DNA from: Glutamicibacter arilaitensis Re117
Lineage (GTDB): Bacteria > Actinomycetota > Actinomycetes > Actinomycetales > Micrococcaceae
Assembly: GCF_000197735.1 (NCBI RefSeq)
Contig: NC_014550.1
Span: 3,348,001-3,412,000 of the forward strand
Length of the DNA stretch: 64,000 nucleotides
Reading direction: 5' to 3'
Position 1 is the stretch's first letter. Each line of letters begins with the position of its first letter. A model generated the notes under the pieces. The model searched no databases. It saw only the letters and a list, made by a program, of their open reading frames with translations, and was not told the origin of the DNA. Position numbers and translations under genes: made by a program. This document shows positions 28,113 to 36,691 of this stretch, piece after piece.

Positions 28113-29834
28113 TTAGTTCTTCAGCAGCCCCTCGTAATATCTTTGCGAGTCTCGCACATCGTCTCCATAAGGCTTGGTCGAGTAGTGCTGTAGCTCGATC
28201 AGTCCTGCCGGTAGGCCGGAGCTGGTGAGGATGGCGCGGCCCCGTGGCAATGCCGCAAGGTCGGCCACGTCCAGGATCTTTTCGCGCTGCATCGAACTGG
28301 ATACCGAGCGGCCGCTGCGAGCACTGGTGCTGGAGGAGCGTTTGAGCACGTCCCGTTCACCGATTACTTGGGTCAGGAACGGCAAGAATTTATCGTCCGA
28401 GAGTCCTGAGCCGGCAACGCGGATGTTGGCGGCGCCCCAGAGTTTGTTCATGCCTTTCTCTCCGTAGGCTTCTACGCCTTGGCTGTAGGACTGGAAGAAC
28501 GTCGAAACGACGATACCGCGTGAACCATAGTGTGAATACACGTCGGGCAGTTCGCGCCAACGCACCACGTTCGCCGCTTCATCCAACACTGCTGTGAGCG
28601 GGGTTTTCAACCGGCCCCCTGGCTGGCTGGCTGCGGTCTTTTCCGCTTCGGTCATGACGGCCATGACTAGCGCTGCGGTGATCGCACGAGCTGATCCGCC
28701 GCCTTCCTTGGAGATGAGATACAGAGTGTCGGTTCCGGTAGCCAGCTTGCGATGATCCAATTCGGGGCGATTGGCCCCATTATGGCGAATCCAGGGAATC
28801 ACCTTGTCGTAGGACAGGACGTTCACCCATGGGCGCATCGTGCCATAGACCCCGTCACGCTGCTTCGGGGTGAGCTTCTGGATCTGCTCCAGGGAGTTCG
28901 CCAGAGGCCGGTGGCCGTGGTCTTTGAGCAGGTCGCGGGCCGTGAAATCCTCGGGATCTTGCGCCCACGCGAACACGTCAGTGATCGGGCGCCGACCCGC
29001 GGCGGCGGCAAAGAACAAGTGCGAGAGCAGGCGTTTACCGTCAGATTCGAAATACGCGTCCTGTTTAGCCCCTGCGTCGGTGGCCGAGGCCAGGAACACG
29101 TCCGCGAGCTTTTCAGCAGTTTCCATATCAGTGACGAAGGAGAGCGGATTCCACCACCAGGAGGGTTCTTCTCCGATGATGCCCTGCACGTCGTGCACCC
29201 ACACAGTGCCTACGCGGGCGCGGGGGCCACGGGTCATGTCTACGATGTCGCGCTTATTCGAGGTGGCCAGCACTGGCCCGCCGGTTTCCAGGATCTGCGG
29301 GACGCACACGCAGGAGGTTTTGCCGGCGCGTGGCCCCATCAACCAGATCTGCACCCACTCATAGGAAGCAAACAAGGACTTGCGGTTGTTGACCAGCTTG
29401 GCCAGAGGCACCCCAATGCCGGCCTTGGTCGCGCCGAGGCGTTCAGCATCCGCCCGGGCCGCTGGCTCTTCCAAGGCCTTGAAGTCCTTGGCGTGGCCCA
29501 TCTCCTTGGCCAGATGATCAATGCGGGAGCTGGTGCCCCGGCTGCGCCGCCACACCACCACGAGCATCACGATGACCGCCAGCAGGAGCAACAGGCCCAG
29601 GGCGAACACAGCGATTTGCAGCCCGCCCACGGGCAGGTAGCCGCGTGATTGATCCATGAGGATCTGCACTGGATTATTCGAGGACTGAGGCACGTTCGGG
29701 TCGAGGATCGCCCCGAGAGTCCACAACAGCACACCCATGATGACTAAGGTGAGGATGCCGCCGCCGATGATCCACAGCAGTTCATCATTGGCCGGCTGAT
29801 TCTTGCGCCCAGAGCGCGGATCTGAGGAAAACAT
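28113..29834 (-). CDS. VirD4/TraG-type conjugation coupling ATPase
   Basis: 573 residues from MFSSDPRSGR, whose ATG overlaps the upstream stop (TAATG). Two N-terminal membrane helices (LLWIIGGGILTLVIMGVLLW and an Ala/Leu/Val-rich one near residue 85), then Walker A GPRAGKTS, WWWNPLSFV and Walker B TAVLDEAANV. It links the relaxosome to the secretion channel. The C-terminus is Ser-rich then ends SQRYYEGLLKN. It closes the minus-strand T4SS operon. Confidence 0.9.
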   Translation of the reverse strand: MFSSDPRSGRKNQPANDELLWIIGGGILTLVIMGVLLWTLGAILDPNVPQSSNNPVQILMDQSRGYLPVGGLQIAVFALGLLLLLAVIVMLVVVWRRSRGTSSRIDHLAKEMGHAKDFKALEEPAARADAERLGATKAGIGVPLAKLVNNRKSLFASYEWVQIWLMGPRAGKTSCVCVPQILETGGPVLATSNKRDIVDMTRGPRARVGTVWVHDVQGIIGEEPSWWWNPLSFVTDMETAEKLADVFLASATDAGAKQDAYFESDGKRLLSHLFFAAAAGRRPITDVFAWAQDPEDFTARDLLKDHGHRPLANSLEQIQKLTPKQRDGVYGTMRPWVNVLSYDKVIPWIRHNGANRPELDHRKLATGTDTLYLISKEGGGSARAITAALVMAVMTEAEKTAASQPGGRLKTPLTAVLDEAANVVRWRELPDVYSHYGSRGIVVSTFFQSYSQGVEAYGEKGMNKLWGAANIRVAGSGLSDDKFLPFLTQVIGERDVLKRSSSTSARSGRSVSSSMQREKILDVADLAALPRGRAILTSSGLPAGLIELQHYSTKPYGDDVRDSQRYYEGLLKN

Positions 29835-31447
29835 TATTTGACCATCTCCCAAGCCCGGTTGGTATCCGAAATCTCGAATTCCAGATCAGTGAGTTGCGTG
29901 ACGAATGGAGTACCGGGATTCTTGCCAACCTTCATGATGAAGTGCCCTGCACCAGGCCGGCGGGAAGCCTTATTAGTTTTCGGATCAACCACGGCTTCAC
30001 CGGTCCAGTCGGTCATCAACGCTTTTTCCTTGGAGGACAGGGCGAACACTTCTTCCAGGTTGCCCATCTCCGAAGGAGCCAACCCGCCCAGGAACACCAG
30101 GGCGGAGCGTTCCACGAACCCCCAGGCGGTGGCCGTCAGGTGTTCCTTGGATAGCCTGAGGTCGTTCATGGTGTGGGTGATCATGACCTGGCCAATGCCG
30201 CGCCCACGATTCAGGCGAGTGATGGTGTCAATGAAGTGCACCATGTCATCGCTGGCGCGCAGGATGCGCCACAGCTCGTCCATGACCAGGAAGTAGGTGC
30301 GGCGCTGCCGCTTGCCCGCAGCGGCCAAATGCTGTTCGGCCGAGACGGTGGCTGATCCGAGGTTCCAGCACAAGGACTGCACGGCAGCGACCAGAACACT
30401 ATCGTTTTCGTTCACGCCGGAAATGTCGAATACCACCGGCACACCGGGGGTGATGTGAGCATCCGAGGGCTTGGCGAACATGTCCCCATAGGCACCGGAG
30501 GGGCCGAGGTTGATCAACGCATCCAGCAGGGCTTGGAGGCGCTGGTCGTATTCGTGGTCATCATCGTAGGCCAGGACGTTTTGGCGCAGCACTTCTGGCC
30601 GGGAGCGGATGAAGTCCACCAGATCCCCGATCAACGGCGCATCCCGCAACTCTGGGTCGAGTTCGTTGATCGCCACCGACAGGCAGGTGGACTCGTGCGG
30701 TTTCAGCGGCCGGCCCAGCATCATCGAGGCGATGCCTTCCATCAGTGATCGGCGGCGGCTGATCATCTCCTGGATCGCAATGTCCCGTGCCTTCTCATTG
30801 TCAATCTCGTTCAGGCTGGCGACCAGTGGGCCTAGATCTAACGGATTGAGGTGTCCTTGGCCGGGGGAGAAGGTGATGACCTGCCCACCCAGGGCGCGGA
30901 TATGCGGCACATAATCAGGGCGTGAGTCGGCCAAGATCATTGGCACCACGCCCCAGGCTGAGAGCACGGCCAGCAGGCGGTGCACCAGCGAGGTCTTGCC
31001 TAGTCCTGGCTGGCCGAGGATGAAGGCGGAAGGGTTGGAAATGATGCCGTTAAGGAACCAGGAAATAGGATCGCCGGTCACTAGCGTGTTGCGCAGCAGA
31101 TGGCGGCCCAGAGGTGCGCCAATGGTCGGTAATCCGGCGCCGTTGACGAAGGGCCAGAACCCGCACACCTGCACCGCTGAACCTTGAATCTCGACCGGGT
31201 TTTCGATGTAGTTCACCGGCCCGCCGCCACGGCGGTTCCACCCTGCATCGCCTGGAACATAGCGCGATTGGGCGCCCTCAGCCAGCAGTCGGGAAAGCAA
31301 GCCTGGTTCTTTGGCTGGTTTGGGTGCTGCCTTCTTCGCAGAGCGTTCCAAACGGGCCACGTCGCGCTTGGATAGCGTGAGGCTGTGGGACTGGGCCAGA
31401 TCCTCAGGGTTAGGCTGCTGGCGCTTCTTCTGGATTAGCGGAGTCAT
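29834..31447 (-). CDS. VirB4/TraE-like conjugation ATPase
   Basis: 537 residues from MTPLIQKKRQ (ATG overlapping the previous stop as TAATG). The P-loop is GQPGLGKTSLVHR near residue 165; a VirB4-type Walker B follows (RTYFLVMDELWRIL), then a typical QVMITHTMNDLR segment. It energises pilus/channel assembly and transfer. It is tightly coupled to the VirD4-like gene downstream and the SCO6880-like gene upstream. Confidence 0.88.
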   Translation of the reverse strand: MTPLIQKKRQQPNPEDLAQSHSLTLSKRDVARLERSAKKAAPKPAKEPGLLSRLLAEGAQSRYVPGDAGWNRRGGGPVNYIENPVEIQGSAVQVCGFWPFVNGAGLPTIGAPLGRHLLRNTLVTGDPISWFLNGIISNPSAFILGQPGLGKTSLVHRLLAVLSAWGVVPMILADSRPDYVPHIRALGGQVITFSPGQGHLNPLDLGPLVASLNEIDNEKARDIAIQEMISRRRSLMEGIASMMLGRPLKPHESTCLSVAINELDPELRDAPLIGDLVDFIRSRPEVLRQNVLAYDDDHEYDQRLQALLDALINLGPSGAYGDMFAKPSDAHITPGVPVVFDISGVNENDSVLVAAVQSLCWNLGSATVSAEQHLAAAGKRQRRTYFLVMDELWRILRASDDMVHFIDTITRLNRGRGIGQVMITHTMNDLRLSKEHLTATAWGFVERSALVFLGGLAPSEMGNLEEVFALSSKEKALMTDWTGEAVVDPKTNKASRRPGAGHFIMKVGKNPGTPFVTQLTDLEFEISDTNRAWEMVK

Positions 31448-32958
31448 TAGAACCACGTCTTAATCTCGTCGGGGATCATCATGTGATCAGGTACCACCAT
31501 GCCCAAAGGCAAGCCCGCCTGGAAGGTCACTGCCTGGTTCGCCAACGCTTCGCGTACCCGCAGCTTGGCGTGGGACACCAAGCCGGGAACGGTGCGGTCG
31601 AACTTCTTCAGCTCGGCTTCATCTTTCACGCTGATGGTGATGATTAGCCCGAAGCGGGTCAACCCGGAACCCAAGGCTTCTTCCTGGGCTGTTTTCTGTG
31701 CTGCCGCCAAACGCTGGCGGGCACGCACGGAAACGCGCTGCTGCGAGCCGGAGAACATCGCATCCTTCTGCTCGTTCTCCACCACGGTGGAGGTCTGATC
31801 AGCCGGGATCGGACGATACAGCAAGGTCACCCGCTTGCGCAGCGCCCCCTCGCTCGGTGCAGTGAGGCGAGCCAACGAGTTGGACATGAACGCGCCGCGC
31901 GGGCCTTCATACATCGTCCACGACTTCGACACGGCCCGGTCGTGCCGGTAATGGTCGAACGCGTCCAATGCGAACGATGGGCCAGCATCCTCCCACGCCA
32001 GGCCGGTGCCGCCAGCGGCTTGTGCTTCCTCCACGGCGACAGCGGTGGTCGGGTCATAAGCCACGCGGGTGAAGTCGATGATTTCCTGGGCCGTGTTCGG
32101 CCGTACTGCTCCGGCCCCGGTGTTCGCCAGCCCGGAAATGATGCCGGGGAGCTTGTTGCCGATTTCCTCAGCCATCTCTTCCATGCCCCGATCCCCGGCC
32201 TTCCCATCGAGGCGGCGGCCGTCAAAGGTCAGGGTAATGCGGGCTACGACTTCAGGAGCGGCGGAGTGATCAGTCTGCGCGATACGTTCAACGACACGCT
32301 GGGCGAACTCGGGCGCGTCCTCGCGGTGATTATCAGCCAACAGCTTTTGCAACCGCAGGCCCGAGTCCTGGGAGGATTCGATGGTGACCGAAGCGCCGCG
32401 GATTCCCTCGTCCAGGCCGCGTTGGGTCAGCCAGTTCGCCCAGTGCGCCACCTGGTTATCCACGTCGGCCTGGTCAATGAGATTATCCCCGTTGGGGAAG
32501 CATTCGAGCACCACGGAGTAGTTGTGGTGGCCACGGGAGGAGAGGCGGATCAGCCCGAAAGGGTTACCGTAGGAGTCCATGGATTCAGTCAGCTGGGACT
32601 TGGCCATCAGACCGGGCAAGCGTACCTGCCCATCGGGGGTGAACCCGGTGGGGCCGGAAAGATAAACGTGCTTTTTGGATGCGACCTTCTGCCGCTGCGC
32701 TAGACGAAGCATGAGTCTCCCATAGATTGAACGGCCTTGTTTCTTGGTGACCAGAAGCAGCACGGCCCCGAGGATGGTGGCCAGGGCGATGATGACGGCG
32801 GCCATGATCCAGCCGCGCGCTGCGGTGACGATGACGATGAGGACGATGGGCACCAGCATGAGGCTTTGGCCCATGGACAGGCCCAGCAAGCCTGAGCGGC
32901 GCGGCACGGTCAGGTTGCCGAAGGTGTTCGGTTCGATTCGCGTATCTGTGATGGCCAT
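31447..32958 (-). CDS. SCO6880-family T4SS membrane protein
   Basis: 503 residues. Two adjacent membrane helices at residues 25-70 (LMLVPIVLIVIVTAARGWI, MAAVIIALATILGAVLLLV), then a long soluble domain. The layout (PrgI/VirB3-like membrane hairpin fused to a VirB4 N-terminal-like domain) and the neighbours match the SCO6880 family of actinobacterial conjugation loci. It partners the ATPase downstream, whose start overlaps its stop. Confidence 0.8.
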   Translation of the reverse strand: MAITDTRIEPNTFGNLTVPRRSGLLGLSMGQSLMLVPIVLIVIVTAARGWIMAAVIIALATILGAVLLLVTKKQGRSIYGRLMLRLAQRQKVASKKHVYLSGPTGFTPDGQVRLPGLMAKSQLTESMDSYGNPFGLIRLSSRGHHNYSVVLECFPNGDNLIDQADVDNQVAHWANWLTQRGLDEGIRGASVTIESSQDSGLRLQKLLADNHREDAPEFAQRVVERIAQTDHSAAPEVVARITLTFDGRRLDGKAGDRGMEEMAEEIGNKLPGIISGLANTGAGAVRPNTAQEIIDFTRVAYDPTTAVAVEEAQAAGGTGLAWEDAGPSFALDAFDHYRHDRAVSKSWTMYEGPRGAFMSNSLARLTAPSEGALRKRVTLLYRPIPADQTSTVVENEQKDAMFSGSQQRVSVRARQRLAAAQKTAQEEALGSGLTRFGLIITISVKDEAELKKFDRTVPGLVSHAKLRVREALANQAVTFQAGLPLGMVVPDHMMIPDEIKTWF

Positions 32959-32960
32959 GT

Positions 32961-34574
32961 TTATTCGCCGTCCTCGTCTACGAGCTTGCTGGGGTTCGCG
33001 CCGTTGGCGATGCCTTTAACGTCGCTCATTTTCTGCATGGCTTCCGTGGCCTTGTTGGGTGCTTTGGCGCCGGATGGGCCACCGGCAGGTGGGGTGCTGT
33101 TCTGGGCTGAGCCTGGGGAAGTAACGCCGTTACCCGAACTACCGGAGCCAGAAGAATCAGTGGAAGTTGATGCACCGGCACCAGTTGGAGTGGAACTCGA
33201 ACTACTTGATGCCGGAGCCGCAGCTGCGCCATCCGATCCACCGGCAGCGGAATGAGCGCCGCCGCCCGAAGCAGCAGGAGAACCGCTAGAGGTTGCGCCG
33301 GACGTGGAGCTGCCAGAACCACTGGCAGAAGATCCACCACCAGCACTAGAACCGGAGCCTGCCTCACCAGAGGCAGCACCCGACGCGGAAGAACCCCCAT
33401 CGGTGCCGCTAATGGTTTCCGAAGCAGAAGAACCACCACCGCCAGATGACCCACTCACGGATGCGCCAGCACTGCCGCCAGTCGATCCTCCACCACCGGC
33501 TGTAGTGCCGCCGCCGGCTGTCCCGGCTGCGATCGAACCTCCACCGGCAGCAGCAGCGGCACCACTGCCACCACCAACGGCACCTGCACCGCCACCCATC
33601 GCCGCACCTGCACCACCGGCAGCAGCAGCCGCGCCACCTGTACCCGCGAGAACTGCGGCACCGGCCGCGAGCGTGACACCCGCGCCCAGCGCTGCGCCGC
33701 CGGAGAACGCGCCAGCGCCAACACCGGCAGCAGGAACGATGAACTTGATCAAGGCGGGCAACGCCAGCGCCGCCAGCAACAAGATCAGCAACGCAATCAG
33801 GGTCGAGTGCATCGCCTCAGGAACCGTGGCTTCTTCACCCTCGGGGGCACTGCCTTCTACCAGCATGCGGAACCCCAAAGAATAGATGCCCGCTGCGACC
33901 GGCTTATAGAGCAGCAACGCGATCAGCCACCCGTTGGCTTTGCGCCATGCTTGCCGGCCCTGCTCTGATCCACTGGCCGCAGCCAGCACCACGATGAAGG
34001 CGGAGAGGATCAGGAACATCACGTCACGGAAATACATGAACAACAGGTTGATGACTGCGCCGAGCAACAAGAGAATGAACAGCAGGAACGCAGTACCGGG
34101 ACTAGCTATAAGCGCAGTGCCAGCGGTTAGCATTTGCGTCAGATCCACATCCCCGCCAGTAGAACGCTCAACGATCCACTTGGAAAATTCATCCGAAGCG
34201 GTGAGCAACAAGCCAATACCTGTTGCATAGGCGGTGGCCGCGAGAATCAGATTCACAATCGGGGTACCCAAACCGATCAGGCTGTTTTTCACGTCCTGGG
34301 ACATGACGAGCTTTATCAGGCCGATCAGAAAACCCAGGATCGCAAACCCTGCAACGTACCAAGACATGTCATCGCGCAAACTAGCCACGGCAGCGTTGTC
34401 TACGTCGGGGCTGGGGGTATCCATCCAGAAGGTGGAAACCTGGGCAACGAAGGCCACGGCACCGTCATAGAGCGACTGGACGAAGTCCGTAATTGCACTA
34501 TCGGCAAGGTTTTTGAGGCCTTCACCAATGTTGCAGTTCACCTGCCACCATTCACAACTAGCCTGGTTCGCCAC
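32961..34574 (-). CDS. VirB6/TrbL-like channel protein with Gly/Ala/Ser-rich tail
   Basis: 537 residues from GTG. Residues 1-290 carry 6-7 membrane helices (e.g. WYVAGFAILGFLIGLIKLVM, TAFLLFILLLLGAVINLLFM, VMFLILSAFIVVLAAAS), as in VirB6/TrbL inner-membrane channel proteins. The C-terminal 200 residues are an extreme Gly/Ala/Ser low-complexity tail, then a short conserved end (NKATEAMQKMSDVKGIANG). The repetitive DNA also produces long false open frames on the other strand. Confidence 0.85.
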   Translation of the reverse strand: MANQASCEWWQVNCNIGEGLKNLADSAITDFVQSLYDGAVAFVAQVSTFWMDTPSPDVDNAAVASLRDDMSWYVAGFAILGFLIGLIKLVMSQDVKNSLIGLGTPIVNLILAATAYATGIGLLLTASDEFSKWIVERSTGGDVDLTQMLTAGTALIASPGTAFLLFILLLLGAVINLLFMYFRDVMFLILSAFIVVLAAASGSEQGRQAWRKANGWLIALLLYKPVAAGIYSLGFRMLVEGSAPEGEEATVPEAMHSTLIALLILLLAALALPALIKFIVPAAGVGAGAFSGGAALGAGVTLAAGAAVLAGTGGAAAAAGGAGAAMGGGAGAVGGGSGAAAAAGGGSIAAGTAGGGTTAGGGGSTGGSAGASVSGSSGGGGSSASETISGTDGGSSASGAASGEAGSGSSAGGGSSASGSGSSTSGATSSGSPAASGGGAHSAAGGSDGAAAAPASSSSSSTPTGAGASTSTDSSGSGSSGNGVTSPGSAQNSTPPAGGPSGAKAPNKATEAMQKMSDVKGIANGANPSKLVDEDGE

Positions 34575-34583
34575 AATAATCGC

Positions 34584-35303
34584 CTACTTGAACTCTGTGT
34601 AAGAACTTGGATCGTTGACTTCGCTCCATGCCGGAGGGCCGGAAGTTAGATCCAATCGCCAGTCATGGTCTTTGTCGCTCCAAGCCAGGTTCACGCTCAT
34701 AGCCGCATACTGCTCGCCTGCCTTGGAAAGATATTCAACAATGGCACTGTCATCACTGCTATTCATGACTCGGTATCCGAGCATCGGCGGGAAGCTCTCA
34801 TTGCTCGTACTAGAACCTTGTTCTTCGAAAAGCCGTTGACGATTCATCGATTCAACGGCAGCATCAATCTCTGCACCGGCCGAGAAATCAATTACCAGGG
34901 TGAACCCTGCCAGCACCGCACCAGTAGGTGTGTGGCTGAAGCAGCGCCAGAAATCCCCGTCCATCTTCGCTGGCCCATGATCGGCATTCACCGGCAGCAG
35001 CATCCCGGCAGGGTGCCGCTTCCATTCAGTGTCCGGGGCATCGTTCGGGAACGAAGCGTCGGTACTTAGCGCAGGGCAATCCCCAGAAGCCGGTTTGGAA
35101 GCCGAAGCCGACGGAGTATCCGAAGGGGAGGACGGGGAAGCAGTCTCAACCGGTACCGACGGTGCAGGAGCGCTCGGAGCTGTTTCTGGTTCAGAGTTGA
35201 CGCGGGGGAAGATGATTAGCCCCGCGATCACGATGACCACGATGAAGGCGAGGATACCGCCCCAGAGTTTCCAGTTTCTGCCTAATGGATCAGTTTCAGC
35301 CAT
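34584..35303 (-). CDS. membrane-anchored T4SS accessory protein (VirB8-position)
   Basis: 239 residues: short cytoplasmic start, one membrane helix (WGGILAFIVVIVIAGLIIF), a Ser/Pro/Ala linker of about 40 residues, then a soluble extracellular domain with two Cys (GDCPALS ... FWRCFSHTPTGAV). The topology and operon place fit a VirB8-like bitopic component, although I see no sequence signature of VirB8 itself. Confidence 0.7.
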   Translation of the reverse strand: MAETDPLGRNWKLWGGILAFIVVIVIAGLIIFPRVNSEPETAPSAPAPSVPVETASPSSPSDTPSASASKPASGDCPALSTDASFPNDAPDTEWKRHPAGMLLPVNADHGPAKMDGDFWRCFSHTPTGAVLAGFTLVIDFSAGAEIDAAVESMNRQRLFEEQGSSTSNESFPPMLGYRVMNSSDDSAIVEYLSKAGEQYAAMSVNLAWSDKDHDWRLDLTSGPPAWSEVNDPSSYTEFK

Positions 35304-35340
35304 GAGGATCTTCTCTTTCTCTTAGACGGTTCACCGGTGC

Positions 35341-35622
35341 TTAGACGAAGACGTTGATGATCGTTCCCGCGCTAATGGCCAGGATGCAGACGATCAGCGA
35401 GATGACCAGTCCCTTGAACCCGTTGATTTCCCGTCCCGTGAAGGACGCGAACGCCAGGAAACCTGCCGAGGCGAGGAATCCGGCCACGCCGAGCAGGATC
35501 ACAGCCCAGGCGATCCAGTTCAGGATCGTGGTGAAACCATCGGTTCCTGGTGGCTGTTCCGGGGTTGGGTTAGGGATGCTGGCGGCGAGGTCGATACCGA
35601 AAGCCAGGGTTTGCAGCAACAT
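35341..35622 (-). CDS. VirB2/TrbC-like small membrane protein
   Basis: 93 residues with an N-terminal signal-like stretch and two hydrophobic helices (ILNWIAWAVILLGVAGFLASAGFLAFA and LVISLIVCILAISAGTIINVF) separated by a charged loop (TGREING). Size and topology match conjugative pilin-like VirB2 proteins, and it sits in the T4SS operon. Sequence similarity is too short to be sure. Confidence 0.7.
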   Translation of the reverse strand: MLLQTLAFGIDLAASIPNPTPEQPPGTDGFTTILNWIAWAVILLGVAGFLASAGFLAFASFTGREINGFKGLVISLIVCILAISAGTIINVFV

Positions 35623-35634
35623 TTTTATGCCTCT

Positions 35635-36252
35635 CTATTTGGTGGGAGTGTTCAGGAGTTTGATGATTCGTTTGATCCGTCCGGGTAACCGGGCCGTATC
35701 GGGTGGAGCATCCAGCCAGGGATCCATCCATGGAATATGGGTGCCTCGGGGAACCATGCGCAACAGGCGTTTGGTGGCTTTTTTGCGGGCATCACTGGTG
35801 CGTGGCCCTGCTTCGATCAGCACCAGGGCTGAAAGCTGGGAGCCGGTCAGCTGACCATTGGCCCAGGAGCGGACGAACCTATCCGCAGTGGCCAATCCAG
35901 AATGATCGGTACGAGCCACCGCAATCACTGGGATAGGCCAGGCGCTGCCCGTCCAGGCGTTCTGCGAGATGGGCCAAGCTTGGCCAACCTCAGATGCGCC
36001 ATCGCCCAGAAGCGATGCAAGAGTGGATGCGCCTGCACCGCCGTGAATCCCCATGACGGCAATACCTTCAAAAGCCCCAACATCACTAACAGCCCATGTT
36101 TCGCTTGGAGCTTCAAGCATCGGTGATAGTCCAGGTTTCACTGGGCCGGTAACTAGCAGGTCATTACCCATAAGCTCATCTCGAATGTCGAAAGAGTCTT
36201 TTTGCGTCACCTGCTTCTCAGAAGGGGCAAAAGGATTCGACACGGCAGACAT
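35635..36252 (-). CDS. DUF6668-like T4SS-associated P-loop-like protein
   Basis: 205 residues, soluble. GIHGGAGASTLASLLG at about residue 68 looks like a degenerate deviant Walker A (G-x-x-G-G-A-G-A-S), as in ParA/MinD-like proteins, but the conserved Lys is absent. The pattern fits DUF6668-type proteins next to SCO6880/VirD4 genes in actinobacterial conjugation loci. First gene of the minus-strand T4SS operon; a clear promoter lies upstream (36305-36334). Confidence 0.7.
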   Translation of the reverse strand: MSAVSNPFAPSEKQVTQKDSFDIRDELMGNDLLVTGPVKPGLSPMLEAPSETWAVSDVGAFEGIAVMGIHGGAGASTLASLLGDGASEVGQAWPISQNAWTGSAWPIPVIAVARTDHSGLATADRFVRSWANGQLTGSQLSALVLIEAGPRTSDARKKATKRLLRMVPRGTHIPWMDPWLDAPPDTARLPGRIKRIIKLLNTPTK

Positions 36253-36304
36253 AGTGCGCTCTCCTTAGTAGAGTGATCAACGGAAAAGAGTTGATCTAAC
36301 ATTT

Positions 36305-36334
36305 AGTATAAACTCGCATTGAAATCACTGTCAA
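36305..36334 (-). promoter_or_regulatory. sigma-A-type promoter of the minus-strand T4SS operon
   Basis: On the minus strand TTGACA (36329-36334) and TATACT (36305-36310) are separated by 18 bp, a near-consensus housekeeping promoter about 50 bp upstream of the DUF6668-like start. Confidence 0.8.
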
Positions 36335-36362
36335 TAGTTTTGCCATACTTAGATTGGGGAAA

Positions 36363-36382
36363 TTCAAAGTTAACGCTTTGAA
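36363..36382. promoter_or_regulatory. inverted repeat between divergent T4SS operons
   Basis: TTCAAAG-TTAACG-CTTTGAA (7-bp arms, 6-bp spacer) in the gap between the two divergent operons, near the HTH gene at 36445. A TTGACA at 36404-36409 probably belongs to the plus-strand promoter. A likely operator for the HTH protein; inferred from position. Confidence 0.45.
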
Positions 36383-36444
36383 TGGTTAATATGGGCAATA
36401 TGGTTGACATGGATTTCATATTCATACACATTTGGAGTGTGACC

Positions 36445-36663
36445 ATGAACGATCCAGAAGCAGTGGAGGATCTCATCGCGGATTTGCCGGAGTGGGCAAC
36501 GACCGAGGAGATCGCTGACGTGATGCGCGTCAAGGCGCAGACCGTTCTGAAATGGAACCGTGAATACGGTCTCAAATCAGTGTCCATTGGGTCTCGCGTG
36601 CGCCGGTACAGGAAGAAAGACGTGCGGGACTTCTTACTGAGAAGCGACGAAACAGCCGACTAA
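36445..36663 (+). CDS. helix-turn-helix (excisionase/MerR-like) DNA-binding protein
   Basis: 72 residues from MNDPEAVEDL. The segment WATTEEIADVMRVKAQTVLKWNREYGL is a MerR/excisionase-type winged HTH and RRYRKKDVRDFL the following wing/helix. It is the first gene of the plus-strand T4SS half, divergent from the minus half, and so is a candidate transfer regulator. The ATG at 36382 would add an AT-rich leader unlikely to be coding. Confidence 0.75.
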   Translation: MNDPEAVEDLIADLPEWATTEEIADVMRVKAQTVLKWNREYGLKSVSIGSRVRRYRKKDVRDFLLRSDETAD

Positions 36664-36691
36664 CCCAAGGAAGCTACGGGTAGTGAGTTAG

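Noticed and set aside
33252..33885. Plus-strand Pro/Ala/Arg-rich frames in the VirB6-like gene
   Set aside because: Shadow frames of the Gly/Ala/Ser-rich repeat tail of the minus-strand gene at 32961; no start signals.
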